Source: Gemmatimonadota bacterium
Lineage (GTDB): Bacteria > Gemmatimonadota > Gemmatimonadetes > Gemmatimonadales > Gemmatimonadaceae
NCBI GenBank assembly: GCA_028287305.1
Contig: JAQBPX010000034.1
Span: 1 to 64,000 of the forward strand
Direction: 5' to 3'
Length of the DNA stretch: 64,000 nucleotides
A program made the translations under genes and the position numbers. Below, piece by piece: positions 9,166-18,289 of the stretch. The stretch's first letter is position 1. Each line of letters begins with the position of its first letter. The notes beneath the pieces are model-generated. The model was not told the origin of the DNA. It saw only the letters and a list, made by a program, of their open reading frames with translations, and did not search any database.

Positions 9166-10050
9166 ATGAACAGCACGCGAGCCTCGATCCTGGCGCTGTC
9201 GTTCTGCACGCTCGCGACTGTCGCGGGCGCGCAGGCGAACACCGACGTCTACCTGCTTCGGCTGCCGGCCACGCGCGGGGAACCGCTCGCGGCGCCGATG
9301 AACCTCACGAGTCGCGTCGGCTACGACAACCAGCCCGCCTTCACCGCTGACGGCAAGTCGCTGCTCTTCACGAGCACGCGCGAGGATGCGCAGGCCGACA
9401 TCTGGCGTGTGGACCTGGCGACGAAGGCGACCACCCGCGTGACGACCACCGCGCCCGTGAGTGAGTACTCCGCCACCCTCACTCCAGACGGCAAGGGGTT
9501 CTCCATGATTCGCGTGGAGAAGGACTCCACGCAGCGACTCTGGCGCACGGGGTTCGACGGCACCGGTGACGCTCTCGTGTTCGAGCGGATCAAGCCCGTG
9601 GGGTACCACGCGTGGGTGGACGACCACACGCTCGCGCTGTTCGTGCTCGGCAATCCAGCCTCATTGCAGGTGGCCGATACGAAGACCGGCGAGGGTCGAG
9701 TGGTCGCGCACAACATCGGCCGGTCGCTGCTGCGCGTGCCGGGCTCGCGCCGCCGCATCTCGTATGTCCAGCTCGACTCGGCGCGCGGTGCCTGGCTGAC
9801 GTCGCTCGACCTCGATGCGACCAACGCCGCTCCCGTCACGCTGGTGGCGATGGCTCCCGGCGCCGACTACGTCACGTGGACCTCCGCCGACCACGCCCTG
9901 AGCCTCAGCGGCAACACGCTGCTCGAGTGGTCCACCGGCGACGCCCAGTGGCGCCCCGTGGGAACCATTGCCGGCGTGCAGAAGGCGAGCCGCCTCACCG
10001 TGAGCCCCGACGGCAAGTGGCTCGCCTTCGTAGCCGAGCCGCTGCCGTAG
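9166..10050 (+). CDS. secreted PD40/TolB-type beta-propeller protein
   Basis: This 294-aa protein has a clear signal peptide (MNSTRASILALSFCTLATVAGAQA) and repeated blades of the TolB/PD40 type: DNQPAFTADGKSLLFTSTRED, then DIWRVDLATKATTRVT, YSATLTPDGKGFSMIRVE and a last VSPDGKWLAFVAE. These WD40-like repeats form extracytoplasmic binding propellers. A good Shine-Dalgarno (AGGAGA) lies 11 bp after the carrier gene, so it is probably the last gene of the carboxylase operon although its role there is not evident. No catalytic residues were recognised. Confidence 0.75.
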   Translation: MNSTRASILALSFCTLATVAGAQANTDVYLLRLPATRGEPLAAPMNLTSRVGYDNQPAFTADGKSLLFTSTREDAQADIWRVDLATKATTRVTTTAPVSEYSATLTPDGKGFSMIRVEKDSTQRLWRTGFDGTGDALVFERIKPVGYHAWVDDHTLALFVLGNPASLQVADTKTGEGRVVAHNIGRSLLRVPGSRRRISYVQLDSARGAWLTSLDLDATNAAPVTLVAMAPGADYVTWTSADHALSLSGNTLLEWSTGDAQWRPVGTIAGVQKASRLTVSPDGKWLAFVAEPLP

Positions 10051-10080
10051 CAGTTCCCGAGCCCCCAGCTCCCGAGCTCC
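10051..10080. repeat. two 15-bp tandem units filling a convergent intergenic gap
   Basis: The entire 30-bp gap between the propeller gene stop and the phoU stop is CAGTTCCCGAGCCCC followed by CAGCTCCCGAGCTCC (13 of 15 identical). It contains no T-run typical of a terminator. Confidence 0.7.
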
Positions 10081-10761
10081 TCACTCCCCGCTGTTCCCGT
10101 GGCGGATCTGCTTCCCCTCAGCGAGGTACACGGCGTCCTCGCCGATGTTGGTGGCGAGGTCGGCCACGCGCTCGAGGTTGCGGCTCACCAGGAGCAGCTC
10201 GAGCGAACCGTTGATGGTCCGCGCATCGCCCATCATGTGCGTGAGCAGGATGCGGAAGATGGAGTTGTGCATCGCGTCCACTTCATCGTCGGCGCGGCAC
10301 ACGGCGCGGCCCAGCGCGCCGTCGGAGCGCACGAGCGCCAGGAGGGCATCGCTGAGCATCCGGCGCGCGCGTCGTGACATCTCCGTGATCTCGGGCATTG
10401 GCGTCACGATGCTCGGCGTCGCCAGCAGCCGGAGCGTGCTCTGTGCGATGTTCACTGCATGATCGCCCACGCGCTCGAGGTCGCTCGAGACCTTGATCGC
10501 GGTGATGATGAAGCGGAGGTCGCGCGCCATGGGCTGCTGTAGCGCGAGCAGCGCGATCGCAGCTTCCTCCACCTCGAGCTCGAGTGCATCGAGCGCCGCG
10601 TCGCCCGCCACCACCGCCTCGGCCTTGGACAGGTCGCGCGTGAGCATGGCATCCACCGACTGGTCGAGCAGCGCCTTCGCCTGCTCCGACATGTCGAGCA
10701 GTCGCTGCTTGAGGTGCGACAGCTGGTCGTGAAAGTGACGGAACCCCTCGGTGCCGGTCAT
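10081..10761 (-). CDS. phoU: phosphate transport system regulatory protein PhoU
   Basis: This 226-aa all-helical PhoU has two repeats, each with the conserved (D/N)LE/LERVGD metal-binding signature: [16 protein letters not shown] in the first half and [16 protein letters not shown] in the second. PhoU links the Pst transporter to the PhoR/PhoB-type phosphate sensor and prevents over-uptake. The ATG at 10761 overlaps the upstream pstB stop (ATGA), making it the last gene of the pst operon. No histidine kinase or response regulator gene lies in the window. Confidence 0.95.
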   Translation of the reverse strand: MTGTEGFRHFHDQLSHLKQRLLDMSEQAKALLDQSVDAMLTRDLSKAEAVVAGDAALDALELEVEEAAIALLALQQPMARDLRFIITAIKVSSDLERVGDHAVNIAQSTLRLLATPSIVTPMPEITEMSRRARRMLSDALLALVRSDGALGRAVCRADDEVDAMHNSIFRILLTHMMGDARTINGSLELLLVSRNLERVADLATNIGEDAVYLAEGKQIRHGNSGE

Positions 10762-11507
10762 CCGAACCTCCCCGTGATGTACGCCTCGGTCTGTTCCTGC
10801 GCCGGGCTGGTGAAGAGCTGCTGGGTGGGCCCGGCCTCGATCAGGCGGCCGAGATAGAAGAATGCTATGGAATCCGCGACGCGACCCGCCTGTTGCAGGT
10901 TGTGCGTGACGATGACGATCGACAGGTCCTTCCTCAGTTCGTAGAGGAGTTCCTCGATGCGCTGCGTCGCGATGGGGTCGAGCGCGCTCGCCGGCTCGTC
11001 GAGCAGCAGCACCTCGGGATCGTTGGCCAGCGCCCGCGCAATGCAGAGCCGCTGCTGCTGCCCACCGGAAAGGCCGAGCGCCGACTGGCGAAGCCGGTCG
11101 CGCACCTCCTCCCAGAGCGCGGCGCGACGCAGCGAACGCTCCACGATGCCATCGAGCTCCTCGCGATCGCTCACGCCATTGATCTTCGGGCCATACGCCA
11201 CGTTGTCGTAGATGGACTTCGGAAAGAGATTCCAGCGCTGGAAGACCATTCCCACCCGTTGGCGCAACCCCACCACGTCCATGGACCGGTCGTGGATGTC
11301 TTCCCCGTCGAGCGCGATCAGTCCCGTGTGGCGCGTGCCCGGCAGGAGCTCCTGCAGCCGGTTGATCGAGCGCAGGAAGGTGGACTTGCCGCATCCTGAC
11401 GGCCCGATCAGCGCCGTGATCTGCCGGTCGGCGATCGAGAGCGTGATGTCGTGCAGCGCCTGCTTTTCCCCATACCAGAAGGAGAAGTTCTCGGCGGCAA
11501 CCGTCAT
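10758..11507 (-). CDS. pstB: phosphate ABC transporter ATP-binding protein (second PstB)
   Basis: This 249-aa ABC ATPase has Walker [11 protein letters not shown]-loop [20 protein letters not shown], signature [16 protein letters not shown] and Walker [14 protein letters not shown], then IVTHNLQQA. The [22 protein letters not shown] segment is characteristic of PstB. It powers phosphate import through PstC-PstA. It follows directly on another PstB gene with an ATGA-type junction; both end with the same EAYITGRFG tail, so they are tandem paralogues. Confidence 0.93.
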   Translation of the reverse strand: MTVAAENFSFWYGEKQALHDITLSIADRQITALIGPSGCGKSTFLRSINRLQELLPGTRHTGLIALDGEDIHDRSMDVVGLRQRVGMVFQRWNLFPKSIYDNVAYGPKINGVSDREELDGIVERSLRRAALWEEVRDRLRQSALGLSGGQQQRLCIARALANDPEVLLLDEPASALDPIATQRIEELLYELRKDLSIVIVTHNLQQAGRVADSIAFFYLGRLIEAGPTQQLFTSPAQEQTEAYITGRFG

Positions 11508-12337
11508 CCGAACCGGCCCGTGATATAGGCCTCGGTGCGTGCGTCGGTGGGTGCCGTGAAGATCGCGCTCGTGGCCCCAACCTCCACCAGCTCGCCGGCG
11601 AGCATGAAGGCGGTTCGGTCGGAGACGCGCGCCGCCTGCTGCATGTTGTGTGTCACGATCACCACGGCGACGTCGGCGCGGAGCTCGTACACCAGCTCCT
11701 CCACGCGCATCGTGCTCGTGGGATCGAGTGACGCGGTCGGTTCGTCGAGCAGCAGCACCTCGGGCTGCGTGGCCAGGGCGCGCGCGATGCAGAGCCGCTG
11801 CTGCTGGCCCCCGGACAGCATCACGGCGCCCTGCTTCAGGCGGTCCTTCACCTCCTCCCAGAGCGCGGCGCGACGCAGCGCCTGCTCCACGATCTCGTCG
11901 GTGCCGCTGCGCGTGGGACGGTCCGCGCGCGGAAGAATCTTGAGGCCCGCTGCCACGTTGTCCCGGATGGACATGGTGGGGAAGGGAGTGGGTCGCTGGA
12001 AGACCATCCCGATGTGACGGCGCACCGTGACCGCGCTCATCCCCCCACTGTACACGTCCGTGCCCGAGAAGAGCACCTCGCCCTCGGCGCGCGCGCCCAC
12101 CACCGTCTCGTGCATCCGGTTCAGGCAGCGCAGGAGCGTGCTCTTGCCGCACCCCGACGGGCCGATGATGGCGGTCACCTGGCGATCGTACACTCGCAGT
12201 GCCGCATCCTTCACCACCCGCGTCGCGCCGAAGAAGGCGTCGAGCCCGCGCGTCTCGAGGCGCACGTCGCTCAACGCGATGGCGGAGTGCTCGCCCGTCT
12301 GCGGGCGCAGCGTCACGCCCATCGCGAGTTCAGTCAT
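11504..12337 (-). CDS. pstB: phosphate ABC transporter ATP-binding protein (first PstB)
   Basis: This 277-aa PstB-like ATPase has Walker [31 protein letters not shown], signature [16 protein letters not shown] and Walker [14 protein letters not shown]. The [15 protein letters not shown]-like segment is that of standard PstB. The ATG at 12337 was chosen because it lies in the last codons of pstA and gives a family-length N-terminus; upstream in-frame residues are low-complexity and unlikely to be coding. Having two intact ATPases suggests either a heterodimeric motor or condition-specific alternatives. Confidence 0.92.
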   Translation of the reverse strand: MTELAMGVTLRPQTGEHSAIALSDVRLETRGLDAFFGATRVVKDAALRVYDRQVTAIIGPSGCGKSTLLRCLNRMHETVVGARAEGEVLFSGTDVYSGGMSAVTVRRHIGMVFQRPTPFPTMSIRDNVAAGLKILPRADRPTRSGTDEIVEQALRRAALWEEVKDRLKQGAVMLSGGQQQRLCIARALATQPEVLLLDEPTASLDPTSTMRVEELVYELRADVAVVIVTHNMQQAARVSDRTAFMLAGELVEVGATSAIFTAPTDARTEAYITGRFG

Positions 12338-13220
12338 GCCCGCGACCATACCGGCTGCGCGTGGCGAAGCGGGCGCTGACGCTGATGACGAGGACGAGCG
12401 CAATGAGGACGAGCGCGCCGGCCCAGGCCTGGGCGTGCCAGTCGTCGTAGGGACTGATCGCATAGGAGAAGATCTGCAGTGGCAGCGCCGCGATCGGCTG
12501 CCCGGGGGAGGTGGACCAGAACTGGTTGCCGAATGCCGTGAAGAGCAGGGGAGCGGTCTCGCCGGCGATGCGCGCCACCGCCACCAGCGCGCCCGTCACG
12601 ATCCCGGGTAGCGCCGAACGCAGCACGATCGACAGCGACGTGCGCCAGCGCGTATACCCGAGCGCCAGCGCCGCCTCGCGCAGCGAGACCGGCACCAGCC
12701 GGATCATCTCCTCGGTGGTTCGCGCGACGATCGGGATCATCATCACGGCCAGCGCGATCCCACCGGCCAGCGCCGAGAAGTGGTGAAAGGGGCGCACGAG
12801 CAGCTGCCAGGCGAAGATCCCGACCACGATGGACGGCAGGCCGTTCAGCACGTCCGAGAGGAACCGCACCACGTTGGCCACGCGCGTGCCGCGCTGCTCG
12901 GCCAGGAAGAGTCCGGCGCCGATCCCAATCGGGAGGCCGATGGCGGATGCGATCGTGATCAGCATCAGCGTGCCCGCGATGGCGTTCGCCATGCCACCGC
13001 CTTCCTCGCCCACGGGCTTCGGCATGCTGGTGAAGAAGTGCCAGTGCAGGGAACCCACGCCCTGCCGCAGCAGGTTGGCGAGGATGAAGATCAGCGGGAG
13101 CGTCGCCGCGGCTGCCGCCAAATAGGTGAGCACGATCATCACTGCGCTCACCACGCGGCGACGCGTGACGTTGCGCGGCACCCGGCGCCCGCCGGGCACG
13201 ACCGCCGTGGATTGCGTCAT
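12330..13220 (-). CDS. pstA: phosphate ABC transporter permease PstA
   Basis: This 296-aa inner-membrane permease has about six hydrophobic segments, including [20 protein letters not shown] and [20 protein letters not shown]. The coupling (EAA) loop reads [24 protein letters not shown], and the PstA-typical [16 protein letters not shown] segment is present. It forms the phosphate channel with PstC. The start ATG at 13220 overlaps the pstC stop (ATGA), and its end overlaps the first pstB by eight bases. Confidence 0.94.
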   Translation of the reverse strand: MTQSTAVVPGGRRVPRNVTRRRVVSAVMIVLTYLAAAAATLPLIFILANLLRQGVGSLHWHFFTSMPKPVGEEGGGMANAIAGTLMLITIASAIGLPIGIGAGLFLAEQRGTRVANVVRFLSDVLNGLPSIVVGIFAWQLLVRPFHHFSALAGGIALAVMMIPIVARTTEEMIRLVPVSLREAALALGYTRWRTSLSIVLRSALPGIVTGALVAVARIAGETAPLLFTAFGNQFWSTSPGQPIAALPLQIFSYAISPYDDWHAQAWAGALVLIALVLVISVSARFATRSRYGRGHD

Positions 13221-14140
13221 GCGGTGCGCTCTCCCGCCACGCGCGACACCAGCCACCGCGCGAGCAGGTTGACCACGAGCGTGATCGCGAACAGGCCGGC
13301 GCCCACCGCCATCAGCGCGGAGATGTGCATGTCGTTCGTCGCCTCGCTGAACTCGTTCGCGATCTGCGACGCCATCGTGTAGCCCGGCGAAAAGAGCGAC
13401 GCCGAGATCTCGTGCGTGTTGCCGATCACCATGGTGACGGCCATCGTCTCCCCCAGGGCGCGCCCCAGCCCGAGGATGATGCCGCCGATGATCCCCGATC
13501 GCGCGTGCGGAAGCACGGCGTCGCGGATCATCTCCCACCGCGTGGCACCGAGAGCGAGCGCGGCCTCGCGCTGCGAGCGCGGCACGGCCAGCAGCACCTC
13601 GCGCGTGACGGCCGCGATATAGGGCAATATCATGATCGCGAGAATGATCCCCGCAGCGAGCATGCTGTTGCCGTAGGCGGGACCGCTGAAGAGGGGCGTG
13701 TTGCCCAGCTTCAGCGTGTCGGCCAGGAACGGCATCACTGTCTCCCGCAGCCAGGGGATCAGCACGAGGATTCCCCAGAGCCCGTAGACCACGCTCGGGA
13801 TTGCCGCGAGCAGGTCGACCAGGAACGCCACCGGTTGCTGCAGCCAGCGAGGCGCGAACTCGGAGAGGAACAGCGCGCTTCCCACGGCGAGCGGCGTTGC
13901 CAGCACGAGCGCGAGGATGGACGATACGATGGTGCCGTACACCGCGGGCGCGGCGCCGAAGTCGCCGTTCACCGCGTCCCACGCGCTGCGCGTGAAGAAC
14001 GCGATGCCGAAGCGGTGCAACGCCGGCCAGCCGGCGCGCACCACTTCCACGGACACCAGCAGCAGCAGCAGCGGAACCACCATGGCCATCGCGGCTACCG
14101 TCACCCGGTAGGCGCGATCGCCCGCATCGGCAGTGTTCAC
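13217..14140 (-). CDS. pstC: phosphate ABC transporter permease PstC
   Basis: This 307-aa permease begins at GTG 14140, overlapping the pstS stop (GTGA). It has six hydrophobic segments, first VTVAAMAMVVPLLLLLVSVEVV. The EAA loop is [24 protein letters not shown] and the PstC marker GRALGETMAVTMVIGN follows. Further upstream the reading frame stays open but encodes only pstS-antisense-like sequence, so it was not included. It partners PstA in the high-affinity phosphate importer. Confidence 0.94.
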   Translation of the reverse strand: MNTADAGDRAYRVTVAAMAMVVPLLLLLVSVEVVRAGWPALHRFGIAFFTRSAWDAVNGDFGAAPAVYGTIVSSILALVLATPLAVGSALFLSEFAPRWLQQPVAFLVDLLAAIPSVVYGLWGILVLIPWLRETVMPFLADTLKLGNTPLFSGPAYGNSMLAAGIILAIMILPYIAAVTREVLLAVPRSQREAALALGATRWEMIRDAVLPHARSGIIGGIILGLGRALGETMAVTMVIGNTHEISASLFSPGYTMASQIANEFSEATNDMHISALMAVGAGLFAITLVVNLLARWLVSRVAGERTA

Positions 14141-15219
14141 TTCGCGGGGGACGGGGTGATCGAGTCCAGTCGCGCGAGCACCGCGCTCGCGATCGCCGCG
14201 GGCAGGGGCGCGTAGTCGAGGGCCGCCGCCGACTTCTGTCCATCCGTGAGTGCCCAGCGAAGGAAGTCGGTGAGCTTCTTCGACTTCACCGCGTCGGTCG
14301 GCGTGCGATAGAGCAGGATCCACGTCATGGACGAGATCGGATAGGCGCCGGCGCCCGGGGCATTCGCGATCGAGACGCGGTAGTCGGTGTTGGCGGGGAG
14401 CTTCGCCGCCACGCCTGCTGCGGCGGCCGTCGCCGACTCAACGCTCGGCGTCACGAAGTCGCCGTTCGCATTCTTCAGCGCGGCAACCGGCAACGCGTTC
14501 TGCTTCGCGTACGCCAGCTCGACGTAGCCGATCGCCCCCGGCGTTCCCTTCACCTGCCCGGCCACGCCGTCGTTTCCCTTGCCGCCCAGGCCCACCGGCC
14601 ACTGCAGCTCCTTCCCCTTGCCCGGTGCCTTGGCCCATGCGGCGCTCACCGCGCTCAGGTAGTCGGAGAAGATGAACGTCGTGCCGCTGCCGTCACTGCG
14701 GTGCACCACGAGGATTGCCTTGTCGGGCAGCGAGACGCCGGGATTGGTCGCGACGATGCGCCCGTCGTTCCACTTCACGATGTGGCCCGCGAAGATGTCG
14801 GCCACCACGTCACCCGTCAGGCGGAGTGGAGCGGTGATGCCAGGCACGTTGTAGGTGACGGCCACTGCACCCAGCACCATGGGCACGTGCATCACGGCGC
14901 CGCCCTTCGCCTTGGCGATGTCATCATCGGTCATCGGCGCGTCCGAGGCGCCAAAGTCCACTGTGCCTTCCTGCAACTGGCGAATGCCGCCGCCCGACCC
15001 GATCGCCTGGTAGTTGATCTTCACGCCGCTCTTCGCCGCGTAATCGGTGATCCAGCGCGAATAGAGAGGGTTCGGGAAGGTGGCGCCCGCGCCGTTCAGG
15101 TCCACGCCCCCTGACGCATGCTGCGCGGCGGACCCGCTGTCCGAACCGGCGGGCTTCGAGTCACCGCCGCACGACGCGAGCATCGCGGCGCCGAGGAATC
15201 CAACGTAGAGAGCCTTCAC
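14137..15219 (-). CDS. pstS: phosphate-binding lipoprotein PstS (copy 1)
   Basis: This 360-aa periplasmic phosphate-binding protein starts at GTG 15219 behind GGAG and has a lipoprotein signal ending LASC (MKALYVGFLGAAMLASCGGD), so it is anchored at the membrane. The phosphate-site segments are VDLNGAGATFPNPLYSRW, GSGGGIRQLQEGTVDFGASDAP and RSDGSGTTFIFSDYLS. It is clearly paralogous to the next gene upstream, which has an ordinary signal peptide instead. An 11-bp-phased repeat array, a likely Pho box, lies 59-96 bases before its start, so it may have an extra internal promoter. Confidence 0.94.
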   Translation of the reverse strand: MKALYVGFLGAAMLASCGGDSKPAGSDSGSAAQHASGGVDLNGAGATFPNPLYSRWITDYAAKSGVKINYQAIGSGGGIRQLQEGTVDFGASDAPMTDDDIAKAKGGAVMHVPMVLGAVAVTYNVPGITAPLRLTGDVVADIFAGHIVKWNDGRIVATNPGVSLPDKAILVVHRSDGSGTTFIFSDYLSAVSAAWAKAPGKGKELQWPVGLGGKGNDGVAGQVKGTPGAIGYVELAYAKQNALPVAALKNANGDFVTPSVESATAAAAGVAAKLPANTDYRVSIANAPGAGAYPISSMTWILLYRTPTDAVKSKKLTDFLRWALTDGQKSAAALDYAPLPAAIASAVLARLDSITPSPAK

Positions 15220-15277
15220 TGTGTATCTCCGTCGCTGAGTGAGCGAACCAGGAACAGAGGAAGGCTCTCCAGCGGCT

Positions 15278-15315
15278 GTTACGGTTCGTGTACCGACACG
15301 TAACAGCCGTGTAAC
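15278..15315 (-). promoter_or_regulatory. Pho-box-like array of four 11-bp units in front of pstS copy 1
   Basis: Read on the minus strand, GTTAC, GTTAC, GTACA and GTAAC recur exactly every 11 bases (plus-strand positions 15311, 15300, 15289, 15278). This phasing matches PhoB/PhoP-type direct-repeat boxes. Part of it also forms a perfect 11-bp inverted repeat (15273-15283 with 15299-15309), so a hairpin in the pstS-pstS gap is an alternative reading. Confidence 0.55.
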
Positions 15316-15324
15316 GGAGGTCCG

Positions 15325-16362
15325 TCAGCGCGTGGCGAGCACCCGCACGCTGGCGAGCCGGGCAATGACGCTCTTCGCCATGTCGGTGGGCAGCGGCGAG
15401 TAGTCGAGCGCTTCCACGTACGACTGGCCCTTCGTGAGCGCCCAGGTGAGGAAGTCCGTGAGCTTCTTCGCCTTCTCGCCATCGGCCTGGTTCTGGTAGA
15501 CCAGGATCCAGGTGAAGGAAGAGATCGGGTACGCGGCCTTGCCCGGGGCATTCACGATCGAGATTCGATAGTCGGACTTCAGCGACAGCTTCGCGGTCTT
15601 GCCGGCGGCCGCGGCGGTCGCTCCCGCCACCGACGGCTCGACGAACTCGCCATCGGCGTTCCGGATCGCGGCGTACTGGAGCTTGTTCTGCTTGACGTAG
15701 GCGAGTTCCACGTACCCGATCGACCCCGGCAGCTGCCTGACCTGTCCGGCCACGCCCTCGTTGCCCTTGGCGCCGAGTCCGACCGGCCACGCCACGTCCT
15801 TGCCGCGGCCGGGACCTGCCGCCCACTCCTTGCTTACCGATGCCAGGTAGTCGGTGAAGATGTACGACGTCCCGCTGCCATCGCTGCGGCGTACCACGAG
15901 GATGTTGCGGCTCGGCAGCGCCACGCCGGGATTGAGCGCGGCGATGCGCGCGTCATTCCACTTCGCCACCTTGCCGAGATAGATCGCCACGAGCGTGGCA
16001 CCGTCGAGGCGCAACGGCTGCCGGACCTCGGGCACGTTGTAGGTGACCGCGACCGCGCCGATCACCGTCGGCACATGCAAAATGCGTCCGCCCTTCGCCT
16101 TCGACATCTCGTCGTCGCTCATCGGGCCGTCGGTGGCGCCGAAGTCCACGGTCTCCTCGGAGATCTGGCGGATGCCTCCACCGGAGCCGATCGACTGGTA
16201 GTTGATCTTCACGCCCGTCTGTCCGGCGTACGTCGAGAACCACTTGGTGTAGATCGGGAAGGGAAAGGTGGCGCCGGCGCCGGTGAGGTCCACGCCCTGT
16301 GCGTGCGCGCCTCCGGCGAGCGTCGCGAGCCCGAGGCTCGCGACGAGGATGATATTCTTCAT
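15325..16362 (-). CDS. pstS: phosphate-binding periplasmic protein PstS (copy 2)
   Basis: This 345-aa PstS has a cleavable signal peptide (MKNIILVASLGLATLAGGAHA, no lipobox) and the same ligand segments as its neighbour: VDLTGAGATFPFPIYTKW, GSGGGIRQISEETVDFGATDGP and RSDGSGTSYIFTDYL. It would be a soluble periplasmic phosphate scavenger while copy 1 is membrane-anchored. It follows the porin gene by 12 bases, so porin and binding protein are cotranscribed. The two copies differ through much of their length, implying an old duplication. Confidence 0.94.
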   Translation of the reverse strand: MKNIILVASLGLATLAGGAHAQGVDLTGAGATFPFPIYTKWFSTYAGQTGVKINYQSIGSGGGIRQISEETVDFGATDGPMSDDEMSKAKGGRILHVPTVIGAVAVTYNVPEVRQPLRLDGATLVAIYLGKVAKWNDARIAALNPGVALPSRNILVVRRSDGSGTSYIFTDYLASVSKEWAAGPGRGKDVAWPVGLGAKGNEGVAGQVRQLPGSIGYVELAYVKQNKLQYAAIRNADGEFVEPSVAGATAAAAGKTAKLSLKSDYRISIVNAPGKAAYPISSFTWILVYQNQADGEKAKKLTDFLTWALTKGQSYVEALDYSPLPTDMAKSVIARLASVRVLATR

Positions 16363-16374
16363 GGTGTCAGGGAA

Positions 16375-17562
16375 TCAGAAGTTGATGATGACGTGCGCGA
16401 AGTACGTCTTGCTGTCGACGGCGCTGCTGCCGTTCTTCGGCTCGACGTCCTGGTAGTCGAACCACAGCTGTGACTTCTTGTTCATGTCGAGGCCGAAGCC
16501 TGCCACATAGCGGCGCTCGTGCGCGGCCTTGTTGTTGTCGGGCTTGAAGTCATCGGCGCGCAGTACCACGTTCACCGGCCAGCTCGGCAGCGACTCGAAG
16601 TACGTCAGCGGCTTCACCACCGTATAGAGGCTGCGCAGCGAACCCGTGCGGTCCGTGGAGGCTGGCACCACGTCCACGGCGACGTTGGCCGTCTCGATCA
16701 CGTCGGTGCGCTGCGCCAGTTGCAGCCCGATCACGATGCGTGGGTCCTTCACGCCGACGTGCACGCCGTAGCGGTCCTTCGCCAGCCCGGTGCCTACCGG
16801 CTTCACCGTGCCGTTGCCGCGGAAGTAGTCGCTCGCCCTCGTGCCCTTGTAGTACCAGGGCGTCACCGCGAAGGTGCGGAAGAAGCCCACGTGATTCATG
16901 AGGAGCGGCGTGAGCGTGAGGCGCGCGCCGAAGTCCTTGAAGCGGTCGGTCTCGCGCGTGGTGTAGCCACCGCCGTTCCAGGTGCCGGCGTAGAGCTCAC
17001 CCATCCTGTTCGGCAGCGTCACGAGCGTGGCGGCGCCCACGTCGGCGGACGAGAAGAAGCCGTTCGACTCGGTCGGCGAGTTCGTGATGCCGCGCGGCCA
17101 GAAGGTCTCCTCATAGTCGATGATCGGCGTGTGCAGCATGCCGCCGCGCACGACCATCTTCCATTCGCTCACGTCGATGTCGCGGACCAGGTCGTACTGG
17201 AAGTAGGCGTACTTCGCGCGCAGTGCCCAGCCGCGGTAGTACTGGTCCCTGGTGGAATCGCGCTGCTGGTAGACGTCGGCGGTGATGCGCCAGGTGATGT
17301 GGTCGCCGGCGGCGCCGCGGAAGGTGAGGTACGCGCGCTCCAGCTCGAAGCGGTTCTGCGACCGCTCGGCCTTCGATCCGCCGGTCTGGTAGTTGACGTA
17401 CATGACCCCGGAGAAGTCGAAGGGCAGCGCGGCCGCGGGGGCCGGCGCCACGGGGGCGGGAGGAATGACGGTGTCGCGGGTCGCCTTCGTGGTGTCCTGG
17501 GCCCGGAGCGCCGGAGCGAGCGCGAGCGTGGCCAGGGCGATCAGTCGGAAGCGGATGCGCAT
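16375..17562 (-). CDS. outer-membrane porin of the phosphate operon (OprP/OprO-like role)
   Basis: This 395-aa protein has a signal peptide (MRIRFRLIALATLALAPALRAQ), a short Pro/Ala linker, then alternating amphipathic strands (FDFSGVMYVNYQTGG, RFELERAYLTFRG, WRITADVYQQRD) and a terminal Phe (FAHVIINF), the beta-barrel assembly signal. Its place as the first gene before pstS suggests it lets phosphate across the outer membrane, as OprP does. Function rests on context; sequence alone shows only a porin-type barrel. Confidence 0.8.
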   Translation of the reverse strand: MRIRFRLIALATLALAPALRAQDTTKATRDTVIPPAPVAPAPAAALPFDFSGVMYVNYQTGGSKAERSQNRFELERAYLTFRGAAGDHITWRITADVYQQRDSTRDQYYRGWALRAKYAYFQYDLVRDIDVSEWKMVVRGGMLHTPIIDYEETFWPRGITNSPTESNGFFSSADVGAATLVTLPNRMGELYAGTWNGGGYTTRETDRFKDFGARLTLTPLLMNHVGFFRTFAVTPWYYKGTRASDYFRGNGTVKPVGTGLAKDRYGVHVGVKDPRIVIGLQLAQRTDVIETANVAVDVVPASTDRTGSLRSLYTVVKPLTYFESLPSWPVNVVLRADDFKPDNNKAAHERRYVAGFGLDMNKKSQLWFDYQDVEPKNGSSAVDSKTYFAHVIINF

Positions 17563-17640
17563 CAGTGGGCGAGTGGGTAGGGTATTCGTGGCGAACGGAG
17601 GGATAATCGGACTGCCCCGTCACGAACAGGCAGGCGCCAT

Positions 17641-17656
17641 GTAACGACGGGGAAAC
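17641..17656 (-). promoter_or_regulatory. possible Pho-box half-site pair upstream of the porin gene
   Basis: On the minus strand GTTTC and GTTAC are separated by 6 bases, the same 11-bp phase as the array at 15278-15315. It lies about 80 bases upstream of the porin start. No convincing -10 box at the usual distance was found, so this is tentative. Confidence 0.3.
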
Positions 17657-17670
17657 GAACGGCGGTGGCT

Positions 17671-17702
17671 GGCCCGCAGGCCCGCGGGCCCGCGGGCCGG
17701 CC
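17671..17702. repeat. 8-bp GC tandem repeat in the divergent porin-rplM gap
   Basis: Units GGCCCGCA, GGCCCGCG and GGCCCGCG plus a variant GGCCGGCC follow each other, and the centre is palindromic (GGCCCGCGGGCC). It lies between the two divergent transcription units just upstream of the rplM -35 box. Confidence 0.7.
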
Positions 17703-17720
17703 GTACCGCAGTTCTGTAGG

Positions 17721-17749
17721 TTGCACAGCCGCAACTGCTTGACTAGCTT
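17721..17749 (+). promoter_or_regulatory. promoter of rplM-rpsI
   Basis: TTGCAC (17721-17726) and TAGCTT (17744-17749) are 17 bases apart. Predicted transcription from about 17756 gives a leader of about 84 bases that contains a small CTCGG/CCGAG hairpin at 17771-17784. The rest of the 277-bp gap holds the GC octamer repeat and the possible Pho site. Confidence 0.6.
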
Positions 17750-17839
17750 TCGAGTCTGTCCAAAACACCCCTCGGGGGGCCGAGACCCGGGTTGCATTCC
17801 GCACCGGTGAGGCGCCGTTCTTCTGTGAGCTCCACCAGG

Positions 17840-18286
17840 ATGAAGACCTACACCGCTACTCCGGACGATATCCAGCACCACTGGTTCATCGTCGACGCCG
17901 AAGGCATGGTCCTCGGCCGCCTTGCCACCGAGATTGCCAAGATCATCCGCGGCAAGCACAAGCCCATGTACACGCCCCACATGGACACGGGCGACAACGT
18001 CATCGTCATCAACGCGAGCAAGGTGCGCGTGACGGGACGCAAGGCCGAGCAGAAGGAATACTTCCGCCACACCGGCTACATGGGTCACGAGCGCTTCACG
18101 TCGTTCGCGACGATGATCGCCAAGCACCCCGAGCGCGTCATCGAGAAGGCCGTCTACGGCATGCTCCCGAAGACCACCCTCGGTCGCCAGGTCCTCCGTC
18201 GCAAGCTTCGCGTCTATGCGGGCGCCGATCATCCGCACGTCGCGCAGCAGCCGACGTCGCTTTCCTTCCAGAAGAGCGAGGCCTAA
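17840..18286 (+). CDS. rplM: 50S ribosomal protein L13
   Basis: This is 148 aa from the ATG at 17840, which follows CCAGG and gives the family N-terminus [22 protein letters not shown]. Conserved blocks are [44 protein letters not shown] and [19 protein letters not shown]. It is an early 23S rRNA-binding assembly protein. An in-frame upstream ATG at 17792 would add 16 unconserved residues and was not used. rpsI follows after 3 bases, the near-universal L13-S9 pair. Confidence 0.97.
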   Translation: MKTYTATPDDIQHHWFIVDAEGMVLGRLATEIAKIIRGKHKPMYTPHMDTGDNVIVINASKVRVTGRKAEQKEYFRHTGYMGHERFTSFATMIAKHPERVIEKAVYGMLPKTTLGRQVLRRKLRVYAGADHPHVAQQPTSLSFQKSEA

Positions 18287-18289
18287 CCC

